A stretch of DNA of 64,000 nucleotides from Halosolutus amylolyticus (GTDB lineage: Archaea; Halobacteriota; Halobacteria; Halobacteriales; Natrialbaceae), in contig NZ_JALIQP010000001.1 of NCBI RefSeq assembly GCF_023566055.1, forward strand, positions 828,059 to 892,058, given 5' to 3'. This document shows, piece after piece, positions 49,804-59,239 of this stretch; within the stretch, counting starts at the first letter, position 1, and each line of letters starts with the position of its first letter. The notes under the pieces are model-generated. The model saw only the letters and a program-made list of their open reading frames with translations. It was not told the DNA's origin and searched no databases. The translations under genes and the position numbers were made by a program.

Positions 49804-50684
49804 TCTTGCACGTAGGAATCCTCTACTCCCGGATCCGCAAAGACGAGAAGCTCCTCCTGAACGAGCTTCGCGAGCGCGACCACGAGGTCGAAAAGATCGA
49901 CGTCCGCAAGCAGACGTTCGACATCGGCGAGACGCCCGAGGAGTTCGCCGACCTCGACATCGTCGTCGATCGCTGTCTCGCCACGAGCCGGAGCCTGTAC
50001 GCCACGAAGTTCTTCGAGGCCTACGGGATCCCCGTGGTCAACAGCCACGAGACGGCCGAGATCTGTGCCGACAAAGTGAAGAACAGCCTCGCGCTCGAGG
50101 GAGCGGGCGTGCCCACGCCCGCGACGAAAGTCGCGTTCACCAAAGAGACCGCGATGGAGGCGATCGAGGAGTTCGGATACCCCTGCGTCCTCAAGCCCGT
50201 CGTCGGGTCGTGGGGCCGCCTGATGGCGAAGATCGACTCGCCGGACGCCGCGGAGGCCATTCTCGAGCACAAGGCCACCCTCGGCCACTACGAGCACAAG
50301 GTGTTCTACGTCCAGGAGTTCGTCGAGAAGCCCGGCCGCGACATCCGCGTGCTCGCGACCGACGGCGACCCGATCGCCGCGATGGTTCGCTCGTCGGACC
50401 ACTGGATCACGAACGCCGCCAAGGGTGCCGAGACCGAGGTGTTCGAACTCGACGCCGAGGCGAAAGAACTGGTCCAGAAGGCCAGTGACGCCGTCGGCGG
50501 CGGCCTGCTCGGCGTCGACCTCATGGAAACTGCGGACGGCTATACGGTCCACGAGGTCAACCACACGGTCGAGTTCAAGGCTCTGGACGGGGCCGTCGAC
50601 ACCGACGTCGCCGGCACCGTCGTCGACTGGCTCGAGGAGAAAGCCGCCGACGCGGCGGACGACCCGCTCGAGGTGACCGCCTGA
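49800..50684 (+). CDS. lysX: LysW-glutamate (or alpha-aminoadipate) ligase LysX/ArgX
   Basis: A 294-residue ATP-grasp ligase starting at GTG 49800. Blocks: VGILYSRIRKDEKLLLNEL, YGIPVVNSHETAEICADKVK, YPCVLKPVVGSWGRLMAK, QEFVEKPGRDIRVLATDG and YTVHEVNHTVEFKAL. It attaches glutamate to the C-terminal Glu of LysW. In a genome that lacks neighbouring lysine genes here, and with argF, G and H present, the arginine branch is the likely route. Confidence 0.92.
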   Translation: MILHVGILYSRIRKDEKLLLNELRERDHEVEKIDVRKQTFDIGETPEEFADLDIVVDRCLATSRSLYATKFFEAYGIPVVNSHETAEICADKVKNSLALEGAGVPTPATKVAFTKETAMEAIEEFGYPCVLKPVVGSWGRLMAKIDSPDAAEAILEHKATLGHYEHKVFYVQEFVEKPGRDIRVLATDGDPIAAMVRSSDHWITNAAKGAETEVFELDAEAKELVQKASDAVGGGLLGVDLMETADGYTVHEVNHTVEFKALDGAVDTDVAGTVVDWLEEKAADAADDPLEVTA

Positions 50685-51760
50685 TGGCCGTGGGCACGGA
50701 CGCCACCGCCGACGAGAACGCGGAAACCGTCACCGCGACGGTCGTCGGCGGCTCGGGCTTTACGGGCGGCGAACTGCTTCGCCTGCTCGCGGGCCACCCC
50801 AACTTCGAGATCAGCGAGGTCACGAGTCGATCGAAGGCCGGCAAGAGCGTCGGCTCCGTCCACCCGCCGCTGCGCGGCGCGGACCTCCGCTTTACGGAAC
50901 CCGACGATCTGGAGAGCGTCGACGTGCTATTCGCGGCGACGCCCCACGGCGTCTCGATGGGCCAGATCGACGAGTTCTTCGAGATTGCCGATACCGTCGT
51001 GGACCTCTCGGCGGACTTTCGCCTCGACAGCGAGGCCCAGTACGACGAGTGGTACGACGGCCACGACGCGCCCGAATATCTCAAAAAGGCCGAGTACGCG
51101 CTTCCCGAGATCAACCGCGAGAACCTCGCGGGCGCGGACCTCATTGCGGGCGGCGGCTGTAACGCCACCGCCACCATTCTGGGCCTGTACCCGCTGTTCG
51201 AGCACGATATCCTGGAGGGTGGCGAGCAGGTCGTCGTCGACGTCAAGGTCGGCTCCTCCGAAGGGGGCGCGGGCGGCGGCGAGGCGTCGAGCCACCCGGA
51301 GCGATCGGGCGTCGTCCGCCCCTACGCACCGACGGGCCACCGCCACGAGGCCGAGATCGAGCAGTTCCTCGGGACGAGCGTCGCGTTCACGTGCCACGCC
51401 GTGGACATGGTCCGCGGTGCCAGCGCGACGAGTCACGTCTTCCCCGACTCGCCCGTCTCGAAGGGCGACCTCTGGAAAGCGTATCGGGGCTGCTACGAGG
51501 ACGAGCCGTTCGTCCGCATGGCCGCCGGCGGCTCCGGCGTCTACCGCTACCCCGAACCGAAGGCGGTCGCCGGGACCAACCTCGCCGAGGTCGGCTTCGA
51601 ACTCGATCCGCAGAATAAGCGCATCGTCGTCTTCTCGGCGATCGACAACATGATGAAGGGATCGGCGGGACAGGCGGTCCACGCGGCAAACGTCGCGCTG
51701 GGCCTCGAGGAAACCGCAGGACTCGAGTTCACGGGACTTCACCCCGTGGGGGCACCGTAA
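50684..51760 (+). CDS. argC: LysW-linked glutamyl-phosphate/N-acetyl-gamma-glutamyl-phosphate reductase
   Basis: A 358-residue NADPH-dependent reductase. Blocks: ATVVGGSGFTGGELLRLLAG (Rossmann), ALPEINRENLAGADLIAGGG with GGGCNAT catalytic Cys, and ATSHVFPDSPVSKGDLWKAY. It reduces the acyl phosphate to semialdehyde on LysW. Starts one base inside the lysX stop. Confidence 0.93.
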   Translation: MAVGTDATADENAETVTATVVGGSGFTGGELLRLLAGHPNFEISEVTSRSKAGKSVGSVHPPLRGADLRFTEPDDLESVDVLFAATPHGVSMGQIDEFFEIADTVVDLSADFRLDSEAQYDEWYDGHDAPEYLKKAEYALPEINRENLAGADLIAGGGCNATATILGLYPLFEHDILEGGEQVVVDVKVGSSEGGAGGGEASSHPERSGVVRPYAPTGHRHEAEIEQFLGTSVAFTCHAVDMVRGASATSHVFPDSPVSKGDLWKAYRGCYEDEPFVRMAAGGSGVYRYPEPKAVAGTNLAEVGFELDPQNKRIVVFSAIDNMMKGSAGQAVHAANVALGLEETAGLEFTGLHPVGAP

Positions 51761-52618
51761 ATGACGGTCGTCGTCAAGATCGGCGGCGCTCGCGCCGTCG
51801 ATCCCGAGGGTGCGCTCGCGGACGTCGCCTCGCTGGTCGACGACGGTGAAGACGTCGTCCTCACCCACGGCGGCTCGACCGCCGTCGACGAGACCCTCGA
51901 GGAACTCGGCGAGGAACCGACCTACGTCGAGACGCCCGGCGGGGTCGTCGGCCGATTCACCGACGAGCGCACAATGGACGTCTTCAAGATGGTGATGCCG
52001 GGCAAACTCAACACCGACCTCGTCGAGTCGCTCCAGAACGAGGGCGTGAACGCTGTCGGGCTCTCCGGCATCGACGGCAAACTGCTGGAGGGCAAGCGCA
52101 AGTCCGCCGTCCGCGTGAAAGAAGACGGCAAGAAGAAAATCAAGCGCGGCGACCACTCGGGGACGATCGAGTCGGTCAACGCGGACCTGCTCGAGACGAT
52201 GCTCTCGGGCGGCTACACGCCCGTCGTCTCGGTTCCCGTGCTCGGGAAGGAGAAAGACGGGGGGTACACCGCAGTCAACGCCGACGCCGATCGCGCGGCG
52301 GCGGCGATCGCGGGCGCGCTCGGGGCGGACCTGGTCGTGCTCACGGACGTCTCGGGGATCTACGAGGACCCCGACGACGAGTCGACGAAGATCGACTCGG
52401 CGTCGACCCCCGCGGAGTTCGCGGCGGTCGAGGAGGCCGCGGAAGGGTTCATGACGAAGAAGGTGATGGCCGCCGAGGAGGCCCTCGAGGGCGGTGCGGC
52501 CTCGGTGACGGTCGCCTCGGCGAACGCCGCCGACCCGATCACGAACGCGCTCGCGGGCGACGGGACGACGATCGAACCCGGCGCGATCGCCGAGGACGGC
52601 GAGGAGGTGGCCCAGTGA
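51761..52618 (+). CDS. argB: LysW-linked glutamate kinase (acetylglutamate kinase type)
   Basis: A 285-residue amino-acid kinase fold enzyme. VVKIGGARAVDPEGALADVA and VVLTHGGSTAVDETLEELGE are the substrate and nucleotide ends; FKMVMPGKLNTDLVESLQNE and SVPVLGKEKDGGYTAVNADA follow. It phosphorylates the LysW-bound glutamate. Stop overlaps the GTG of argD. Confidence 0.92.
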   Translation: MTVVVKIGGARAVDPEGALADVASLVDDGEDVVLTHGGSTAVDETLEELGEEPTYVETPGGVVGRFTDERTMDVFKMVMPGKLNTDLVESLQNEGVNAVGLSGIDGKLLEGKRKSAVRVKEDGKKKIKRGDHSGTIESVNADLLETMLSGGYTPVVSVPVLGKEKDGGYTAVNADADRAAAAIAGALGADLVVLTDVSGIYEDPDDESTKIDSASTPAEFAAVEEAAEGFMTKKVMAAEEALEGGAASVTVASANAADPITNALAGDGTTIEPGAIAEDGEEVAQ

Positions 52619-53769
52619 GCGATCACGACTTCGTCTCCGGCGGCAAGCCGATCGGCATCGAGCGCGGCGAGGGGCCGTCCCTCTACACCGCCGACGGCAC
52701 GGAGTACCTGGACGCCGGCGCGAGCTACGCGTGCACGCCGCTGGGCCACAGCCACCCCGCTGTCGTCGAGGCGGTACAGGAGCAGGTCGGCGAGTTGACG
52801 TTCGTCGACTCCTCGTACCCCGTCCAGTCGCGCGAGGACGCCTACGCCGCGCTCGTCGCGGCGACTCCCGACGGACTCGATGGGGCCTGGTTCTGCAACT
52901 CCGGCACCGAGGCCAACGAGGCCGCGCTGAAGTTCGCGCGGTCGGCGACCGGCGAGTCGAAGATCGTCGCCGCGACCCGATCGTTCCACGGCCGGACGAT
53001 GGGCTCGCTCGCGGCGACCTGGAAGGACAAGTACAAGAAGCCCTACGAGCCCCTGGCCGGCGACGTGGAGTTCGTCCCCTACGGGGACGACGAGGCACTC
53101 GCCGCGGCCGTCGACGACGAGACCGCGGCCGTGATCCTCGAGCCGATTCAGGGCGAGGGCGGCGTCAACGTCCCGCCCGCGGGCTACCTCGAAACTGCCC
53201 GGGAACGCACCGAGGAGGCCGGCGCAGCGCTCGTCCTCGACGAGGTCCAGACCGGCATGGGTCGGACGGGCGAGATGTGGGCCTGCGAGGGCGCGGGCGT
53301 CACGCCCGACGTGCTCACGACGGCGAAGGGGCTCGGCAACGGCCTGCCCGTCGGCGCGGTCGCGGTCGCAGACTGGATCGCCGACGGCGCGGCCTCGCAC
53401 AACGCCACGTTCAGTGGCGGTCCCGTCGTCTCCGCGGCGGTCCACGCCACCGTTTCGACGCTGGTCGAGGAGGAGTGGCCCGCCCACGCTGCCGAGATCG
53501 GCGACTACCTCGTCGACGAACTCGAGACGGCGCTCGGCGACGAGGTCCGCGAGGTCCGTGGCGAAGGCTTGCTCGTCGGCGTCGAGTTGAAACGCGGTGC
53601 GAACCGCATCGCCCGCGACCTGGCGCTCGAGCACCAGATTCTGGCGCTTCCCGCGGGCCGGACCGTCCTTCGCCTGTTGCCGCCGCTCGTCATCGGCGAG
53701 GACGAGGCGGACCGCCTCGTCGACGCGCTGGCCGAGATCATCGCACCCGAAGCCCAGACCCAATCATGA
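52615..53769 (+). CDS. argD: LysW-linked ornithine aminotransferase (acetylornithine aminotransferase type)
   Basis: A 384-residue class III PLP aminotransferase, GTG start. Blocks: SYACTPLGHSHPAVVEAV, GAWFCNSGTEANEAALKFAR, SFHGRTMGSLAATWKDKYKK, VILEPIQGEGGVNVPPAGYL, LVLDEVQTGMGRTGEMWACE and the PLP Lys in DVLTTAKGLGNGLPVGAVAV. It converts the semialdehyde to ornithine still on LysW. Confidence 0.94.
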   Translation: MSDHDFVSGGKPIGIERGEGPSLYTADGTEYLDAGASYACTPLGHSHPAVVEAVQEQVGELTFVDSSYPVQSREDAYAALVAATPDGLDGAWFCNSGTEANEAALKFARSATGESKIVAATRSFHGRTMGSLAATWKDKYKKPYEPLAGDVEFVPYGDDEALAAAVDDETAAVILEPIQGEGGVNVPPAGYLETARERTEEAGAALVLDEVQTGMGRTGEMWACEGAGVTPDVLTTAKGLGNGLPVGAVAVADWIADGAASHNATFSGGPVVSAAVHATVSTLVEEEWPAHAAEIGDYLVDELETALGDEVREVRGEGLLVGVELKRGANRIARDLALEHQILALPAGRTVLRLLPPLVIGEDEADRLVDALAEIIAPEAQTQS

Positions 53770-54875
53770 GTGCGACGATGAACGACACGATCGACGTTTC
53801 GCCCGAAGACGCGCGCAACCTGTTGATCGACCTCGTGTCGATCCCCTCGCCCTCGGGAGAAGAGCGGGCGGCCGCCGAGCGCCTCGTCGAGTTCTTCTCG
53901 GCCAACGGCCGCGAGGCATGGATCGACGACGTCGGCAACGTCCGCGCGCCGGCCGACGATTCGGTTCTGCTGACCTCGCACATCGACACCGTCCCAGGCG
54001 AGATTCCGGTCGAGATCCGATCGGCCGACGAGGAGGACGTCGAGGCGGACGTCGCCGAAGAAGAGGGTGAAGACGTCCTCTGGGGTCGTGGCAGTGTCGA
54101 CGCCACCGGTCCGCTTGCCGCGATGGCCGCAGCCGCGATTCGCGCAGGAGTCTCGTTCGTCGGCGTCGTCGGCGAGGAGACGAACTCCCGCGGTGCCCGT
54201 CACCTGGTCGTCGATCGCGACGAACCCCAGGCGGTCATTAACGGTGAACCGAGCGGCACGACGGGGATCACACTGGGCTACCGCGGCTTCCTCGCGGGAA
54301 CCTACGTCGCGACCAGCGAGTCCGGCCACACCTCCCGGCCCGAGCCGAACGCGATCCAGCACGCCACAGACTGGTGGACGAGCGTCGAGGACGCGTTCGA
54401 GCACGACGAGTACACGCCCGTCTTCGAGCGCGTGACCGCCAAACCGGTCGACATCGACGGCGGAATCAGCGACGACGGTCTCTCCGTCGAGACGACGCTC
54501 GCGGTCCAGTTGCGGATCCCCCCGTCGCTCGACGCGGAGTCGGTTCGCGAGACCGCCGAAGCCGAACTCGAGATCGGGACCGTCTCCTGGGCGGAGCCGA
54601 TCCCGCCGGTCATGGAGAGTCCACGGACCGAGGTTGCCCGGGCGTTCCGCGCGGCGATTCGAAAGGAGGGCGGCGATCCCCGCCTCCTTCGCAAGACCGG
54701 CACGAGCGACATGAACCTCTACGCCGGCGCGTGGGACTGTCCGATGGCCACCTACGGCCCTGGCAACTCCGAACTCGATCACGCGCCGGACGAGCGCCTC
54801 TCGCTCGTGGAGTTCGACCAGTCCACCGGCGTCCTGACGCGGGTCGCGACGACGCTTCGCGGAGGTGACGAGTGA
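53766..54875 (+). CDS. argE: [LysW]-ornithine/lysine hydrolase (M20-type, ArgE/LysK)
   Basis: A 369-residue M20 metallopeptidase. Blocks: LVSIPSPSGEERAAAERLVE, LTSHIDTVPGEIPVEIRSAD, LWGRGSVDATGPLAAMAAAA (Asp ligand), GVVGEETNSRGARHL (Glu base and ligand) and TSESGHTSRP. It releases ornithine from LysW. ATG 53766 overlaps the argD stop. Confidence 0.92.
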   Translation: MSATMNDTIDVSPEDARNLLIDLVSIPSPSGEERAAAERLVEFFSANGREAWIDDVGNVRAPADDSVLLTSHIDTVPGEIPVEIRSADEEDVEADVAEEEGEDVLWGRGSVDATGPLAAMAAAAIRAGVSFVGVVGEETNSRGARHLVVDRDEPQAVINGEPSGTTGITLGYRGFLAGTYVATSESGHTSRPEPNAIQHATDWWTSVEDAFEHDEYTPVFERVTAKPVDIDGGISDDGLSVETTLAVQLRIPPSLDAESVRETAEAELEIGTVSWAEPIPPVMESPRTEVARAFRAAIRKEGGDPRLLRKTGTSDMNLYAGAWDCPMATYGPGNSELDHAPDERLSLVEFDQSTGVLTRVATTLRGGDE

Positions 54876-55810
54876 TGCCGACCGACGTCGCCGCGGCGTC
54901 GGACCCGCGTCACTTCCTCGAGATCGACGATCTCTCGACGGCCGAACTCGAGACCGTCCTCGATCGGGCCGCCGCGTACAAACGCGCCCAGCAGGGCGGC
55001 GAAAGCCACGCCGACCTCGCGGGGCAGACGTTAGGGATGATCTTCCAGAAGCCGAGCACGCGCACCCGCGTCTCCTTCGAGACGGGGATGACACAGCTCG
55101 GCGGCCACGCCGTCTTCCTCGGCGAGGACGACATCCAGCTCGGTCGCGGCGAGCCGCTGAAAGACACCTCGCGGACGCTCTCGCGGTACGTCGACGCGGT
55201 GATGGCCCGGGTGTTCAAACACGAGAACATCGAGGTGCTCGCGGAGTACTCCTCGGTCCCGATCGTCAACGGTCTCACCGACGACGCCCACCCGTGCCAG
55301 ACGCTCGCGGATCTGCTGACGATCCGCGAGCAGGAGGGCGAGTTCGACGGCGTGTCGGTCGCCTGGATCGGCGACGGGAACAACGTCGCCCAGTCGTTCA
55401 CCGTCGGTGCCGCGCTGACGGACATCGACCTGACGGTCGCCACGCCCGAGGGGTACGGGATCGACGACGACGTACTCGATCGGGCCCGCGATCTCGGCGG
55501 CGATCCCACGGTGACGCACGATCCCGTCGACGCCGCCACGGACGCGGACGTCATCTACACCGACGTCTGGATCAGCATGGGCCAGGAGGACGAACGCGAC
55601 GTCCGGATGAACGACTTCGAGGGGTTCCAGGTCCGTTCGGGCCTCCTCGAGCACGCCCCCGACGCGTCGGTAATGCACTGCCTGCCGGCCCACCGCGGCG
55701 AGGAGATCACCGACGCCGTCATCGAGAGCGATCGATCGGTCGTCTTCGACCAGGCCGAGAACCGACTCCACGCCCAGAAGGCGCTGTTGAGCTGGTTACT
55801 TGCGGAGTGA
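54875..55810 (+). CDS. argF: Ornithine carbamoyltransferase
   Basis: A 311-residue enzyme. The carbamoyl-phosphate site is FQKPSTRTRVSFETGM (S-T-R-T-R); NGLTDDAHPCQTLADLLTIR (HPCQ), VAWIGDGNNVAQSFTVGAAL and SVMHCLPAHRGEEITDAVIE (HCLP) are diagnostic. It makes citrulline for ArgG. ATG 54875 overlaps the argE stop (TGATG); a GTG one codon upstream also exists. Confidence 0.96.
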   Translation: MPTDVAAASDPRHFLEIDDLSTAELETVLDRAAAYKRAQQGGESHADLAGQTLGMIFQKPSTRTRVSFETGMTQLGGHAVFLGEDDIQLGRGEPLKDTSRTLSRYVDAVMARVFKHENIEVLAEYSSVPIVNGLTDDAHPCQTLADLLTIREQEGEFDGVSVAWIGDGNNVAQSFTVGAALTDIDLTVATPEGYGIDDDVLDRARDLGGDPTVTHDPVDAATDADVIYTDVWISMGQEDERDVRMNDFEGFQVRSGLLEHAPDASVMHCLPAHRGEEITDAVIESDRSVVFDQAENRLHAQKALLSWLLAE

Positions 55811-55928
55811 CCCGATCGGGACCCGTCACCCGGGTCCACGCCATCCGCCGGTAAACGGGCGATTTCGTGCCGAAATTTCGTATTTATCGTAGGTGAATAC
55901 CGTTCCACGAAGACGACTATCAATCGAA

Positions 55929-55937
55929 ATTATATAG
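55929..55937 (+). promoter_or_regulatory. TATA box of a 25-residue membrane peptide
   Basis: AAATTATATAGGGG (core ATTATATAG), about 30 bases before the ATG at 55965: a strong match in otherwise GC-rich DNA. Confidence 0.5.
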
Positions 55938-55964
55938 GGGGCCGTCGAAGCGGCGGGTAGCAGC

Positions 55965-56042
55965 ATGTCGTTCAGACTGCTGCTCGCCACGCTCATCATG
56001 GTGCTGGGACCGGCGGCGCTGGTCGCACTGCACCTGGCGTAG
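55965..56042 (+). CDS. 25-residue hydrophobic membrane peptide
   Basis: The frame MSFRLLLATLIMVLGPAALV then ALHLA-stop is a single hydrophobic helix with one Arg near the N-terminus, preceded by a strong TATA. It is too short for family assignment. Alternatives: a chance ORF; but the promoter spacing and helix composition favour a real gene. Confidence 0.5.
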   Translation: MSFRLLLATLIMVLGPAALVALHLA

Positions 56043-56116
56043 GCGAGCAATGGGGGGTAACAGCGGTATCGGCTATCGACCAGGGGGTCGTGGATACCCT
56101 TTCTCGTCGTTCGGGG

Positions 56117-56584
56117 CTATCGCGCCAGCAGTGCGTAGGTGATCCCGAGGACGAGTCCGTACGCGGCGTGTCCGACGAGACTCTCGACGGCGACGTTCGG
56201 CACGGCGGGTGCCATCGGGAAGCCGACGGCCGAGAGCCAGATCGGCATGACGAGCACTGCGAGGATCGCCCACACGATCAGTCCGTACCCGACACCGGCG
56301 GCGGTGGTTCCGATCGGGCCGAGGTCACGTCCCGTGGCCGTGAGCGCGGCCGCGAAGACGACGCCGAGGACGGCACCGTGGGACACGTGAACGAGCATCC
56401 CCACGAGGCCGCCTTCGAGCCCGTACATCGCCGGGATCGCCACCTCGAGGACCGCGGGCGTCTGGATCGCCATCATCGCACCGAAGACGATCGCGCCGAC
56501 GATGCCGCCGACGGTCCCCGCCTGCCAGGGTTCGAGTGCTGTTCCGAGCCGTTCGTCCGTTCGCGTTCGTACTTCCGATGCCAT
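56117..56584 (-). CDS. Four-helix membrane protein, unknown function
   Basis: A 155-residue protein with helices at about 21-43, 58-80, 88-110 and 125-150, starting MASEVRTRTDERLGTALEPW. Glycine-rich helices (GTVGGIVGAIVFGAMMAIQT) resemble haloarchaeal DUF6789-like membrane proteins. No function. Confidence 0.65.
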   Translation of the reverse strand: MASEVRTRTDERLGTALEPWQAGTVGGIVGAIVFGAMMAIQTPAVLEVAIPAMYGLEGGLVGMLVHVSHGAVLGVVFAAALTATGRDLGPIGTTAAGVGYGLIVWAILAVLVMPIWLSAVGFPMAPAVPNVAVESLVGHAAYGLVLGITYALLAR

Positions 56585-56754
56585 GAGGGTGCGTACCACA
56601 TGGGTCCGTGTAGCGGTATCCCGGTCTGGCATCGAGCGTACACAGCCGCTGCGACGGACGGATTCGCGAACGGCCGTCGAGGCGATCGGGATGGGAGGGG
56701 CCGACGGTGTGCGGACGCGAAGATTCTTTGAATCGGCCGCCCCAGTTCGAATCG

Positions 56755-57009
56755 ATGGCGGATCCCCTTCGAATCACGGCGGGTGAACTCGACGAAGACG
56801 CGATTCTGGACGCGCTACAGAACGGTCGGCGGATCGTCGTCACGACGACGACCCTCGGGACGGACCACGAGGTGACCCTGCGGTACGATGGCTCGGTCTA
56901 CTACTGTGACACGCCGACGCGACTGCACCGTCACGAGACCGAGCGCGAGATGCGAACCTGCGTCCGGAACATGGGGTACGCCAGCGACTCGGCGGCGGAC
57001 TCGGAGTAA
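56755..57009 (+). CDS. Conserved small haloarchaeal protein, unknown function
   Basis: An 84-residue protein starting MADPLRITAGELDEDAILDA, with NGRRIVVTTTTLGTDHEVTL, then YDGSVYYCDTPTRLHRHETE. It has the look of a compact beta-alpha protein. The start is ATG 56755, after GAAGATTCTTTGAATCG, a possible TATA. It precedes an HTH gene by 33 bases in the same direction. Confidence 0.6.
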   Translation: MADPLRITAGELDEDAILDALQNGRRIVVTTTTLGTDHEVTLRYDGSVYYCDTPTRLHRHETEREMRTCVRNMGYASDSAADSE

Positions 57010-57042
57010 CAGTTCTTTGTCCTGGGAGCCGTTCGATCACGT

Positions 57043-57483
57043 ATGACGAGCGACCCGCGACACCGACTCGACGAGTTACTGGAGGATTCGAACCCGCCGT
57101 TCGAGAAGGTGATGAGTTGCGTGTTCGGGATCGAGGACCACGAAACGCGGACCTACCTCGCGCTTCGCGACCGGCCGGGGAGCACGATCGAGGAACTGGC
57201 GACGGCCCTCGACCGCGATCGGAGCACGGTCAACCGCGCCCTGTCGACGCTTCACGAGCGAGGGCTCGTTCGCCGGGATCGACGCTTGCTCGACGGTGGC
57301 GGCTACGTCTACCAGTACACGGCCGTCGCGCTCCCCGAGGCCAAAGCCGCTCTCCACCAAGCGCTCGACACCTGGACGGGAACGGTCCACGACGTGATCG
57401 ACGAGTTCGACGGTCGATCGGCCGGGGCCGAAGCCGACGTCGGGTCCGCCGTCGACGGCGGATCCGAGACTACCGGCGAGTAG
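57043..57483 (+). CDS. Winged-helix transcriptional regulator (TrmB/MarR-like)
   Basis: A 146-residue protein. The winged helix is at about 30-100: ETRTYLALRDRPGSTIEELA, then TALDRDRSTVNRALSTLHER and GLVRRDRRLLDGGGYVYQYT. A C-terminal acidic tail follows. It sits just upstream of thrC (49-base gap), so it may regulate threonine synthesis or act alone. Confidence 0.75.
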   Translation: MTSDPRHRLDELLEDSNPPFEKVMSCVFGIEDHETRTYLALRDRPGSTIEELATALDRDRSTVNRALSTLHERGLVRRDRRLLDGGGYVYQYTAVALPEAKAALHQALDTWTGTVHDVIDEFDGRSAGAEADVGSAVDGGSETTGE

Positions 57484-57531
57484 CCGTCGAATCCACGTGC
57501 TTTTTGCCCCTCGCCCACCTCTCGCCCGACA

Positions 57532-58791
57532 ATGAGTCTCAGCCTTGCCGCTACCCAGCCGGAGCCGCCGGCCGACGCCGACGACGGCGTCTGGCTCGAG
57601 TGTATCGAGTGCTCCGAGACGTTCGCCCCGTTCGACGACGTTCGCTACACCTGCGACGAGTGCGACGGACTGCTCGAAGTGCGGTACGCGGACCTGCCGA
57701 CGTTCGACGACTTCGCGGGCGAGGGCGTCTGGCGGTACGCCGACGCGCTCCCGTTCGAGACGGGCGTGACGACCCAGGAGGGAGCGACGCCGCTGTACGA
57801 GGTGCCGCGACTCGAGGCCGACGTTGGTGTCGAAGCGCTGCGGATCAAACACGAGGGGATGAACCCGACGGGCTCGTTCAAGGACCGCGGCATGACCGTC
57901 GGCGTCAGGGTCGCGAAAGAACTCGGCGTCGATCGACTCGCCTGCGCCTCCACCGGAAACACCAGCGCGGCGCTCGCGGCCTACGGCTCCCGCGGCGGGA
58001 TGGAGACGCTCGTGCTCCTGCCCGCGGGCAAGGTCGCGGCGGGCAAGATCGCCCAGGCCAGCCTCCACGGCGCGCGCATTCTCGAGGTCGACGGCAACTT
58101 CGACGCCTGTCTCGACATCGTCCAGGAACTGGCCGCCCGCGGCGAGGCCTACCTCCTGAACTCGCTGAACCCCTTCCGGCTGGAGGGCCAGAAGACGATC
58201 GGGCTCGAGATCCTCGAGGGGTTCCGCGACGATTACGGCGCGTTCCCCGACCGGATCGTCCTCCCGGTCGGCAACGCCGGGAACACCTCGGCGCTGTACA
58301 AGGCGTTCCGCGAACTCGTCCAGGCGGGCGAACTCGACGCCGACGACGTGCCGAAACTGACCGGCGTCCAGGCCGCGGGCGCGGCCCCGATGGTCGAGGC
58401 GATCGAGAACGGGGCCGACGAGGTCCGCCGCTGGGACGACGTAGAAACGCGGGCGACGGCGATCCGAATCGGGAACCCGGTCAACGCGCCGAAGGCCCTG
58501 CCCGGCATCCGCGAGACCGGTGGCACTGCGATCGCGGTCTCGGACGAGGCGATCACCGACGCCCAGCGCGACCTCGCCGAGGAGGGGATCGGCGTCGAAC
58601 CCGCCTCCGCGGCCTCCGTGGCCGGCCTGCGCAAACTCCGCGCCGAGGGGATCGTCGACGACGCCGAACGGGTCGCCTGCCTGACGACGGGCCACCTGCT
58701 CAAGGACCCCGACGCCGCGGCCGCCGCGGGGAGCGATCCCGAACCGGTGCCGGCCGACACCGAGGGAGTCATCGAGCACCTGCAAGGGTAA
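57532..58791 (+). CDS. thrC: Threonine synthase
   Basis: A 419-residue PLP enzyme. A zinc-ribbon N-terminus is CIECSETFAPFDDVRYTCDEC (C-x2-C ... C-x2-C), then ATPLYEVPRLEADVGVEALR, the PLP lysine in MNPTGSFKDRGMTVGVRVAK and LACASTGNTSAALAAYGSRG. It converts O-phosphohomoserine to threonine. The start is ATG 57532. Confidence 0.94.
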   Translation: MSLSLAATQPEPPADADDGVWLECIECSETFAPFDDVRYTCDECDGLLEVRYADLPTFDDFAGEGVWRYADALPFETGVTTQEGATPLYEVPRLEADVGVEALRIKHEGMNPTGSFKDRGMTVGVRVAKELGVDRLACASTGNTSAALAAYGSRGGMETLVLLPAGKVAAGKIAQASLHGARILEVDGNFDACLDIVQELAARGEAYLLNSLNPFRLEGQKTIGLEILEGFRDDYGAFPDRIVLPVGNAGNTSALYKAFRELVQAGELDADDVPKLTGVQAAGAAPMVEAIENGADEVRRWDDVETRATAIRIGNPVNAPKALPGIRETGGTAIAVSDEAITDAQRDLAEEGIGVEPASAASVAGLRKLRAEGIVDDAERVACLTTGHLLKDPDAAAAAGSDPEPVPADTEGVIEHLQG

Positions 58792-58918
58792 TTCAGTCCC
58801 GATCGAACGATTCGAGCGGCCGCCCGGCAACGCCGTCCGTCGCGCGTCTGACGCCCGTCCGCGGCGTCTGACGCCCGACTGACTGGGTTTTTTTGCTCCC
58901 TCCGTTGCCGGGTCTGTC

Positions 58919-59239
58919 ATGTCCGTCGAGCAACGATCCGGCGATCCCCGCGCCCGCGAATCGACCCGAACCAGCACCGATCCCGTAGCCACGGCGGCCG
59001 TGACCCCGTCGATCGACGTCCCGGCCGTCGAGCCACCGTCCCCGATGGCTTCTCGAATCGAACGCGTCCGACTCCGCGCCCAGGTCGCCGCCCTCGAACG
59101 CGAACTCGCGGCCAGCGAGTGCCGGCGACAGGCGATCGTCGGACAGTACGAACTGCAACTCGAGGAGCGCCGGGAGTCGAGCGAATCCGGGGACGGCGTC
59201 CTCGACGTCGTCCGCCGTCTGGTTCCCGAGCGCCGGTAG
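58919..59239 (+). CDS. Short coiled-coil protein (DUF7310-like), unknown function
   Basis: A 106-residue protein: the first 42 residues are polar and disordered-looking, then a coiled coil RIERVRLRAQVAALERELAA SE... of about 35 residues and a polar tail DVVRRLVPERR. A methionine at residue 43 could be the true start. I recognise only a general haloarchaeal coiled-coil type. Confidence 0.5.
   Translation: MSVEQRSGDPRARESTRTSTDPVATAAVTPSIDVPAVEPPSPMASRIERVRLRAQVAALERELAASECRRQAIVGQYELQLEERRESSESGDGVLDVVRRLVPERR

Noticed and set aside
50927-53098. A 723-codon minus-strand frame
   Set aside because: Antisense to argC, argB and argD; composition follows the third-codon G/C bias of those genes.
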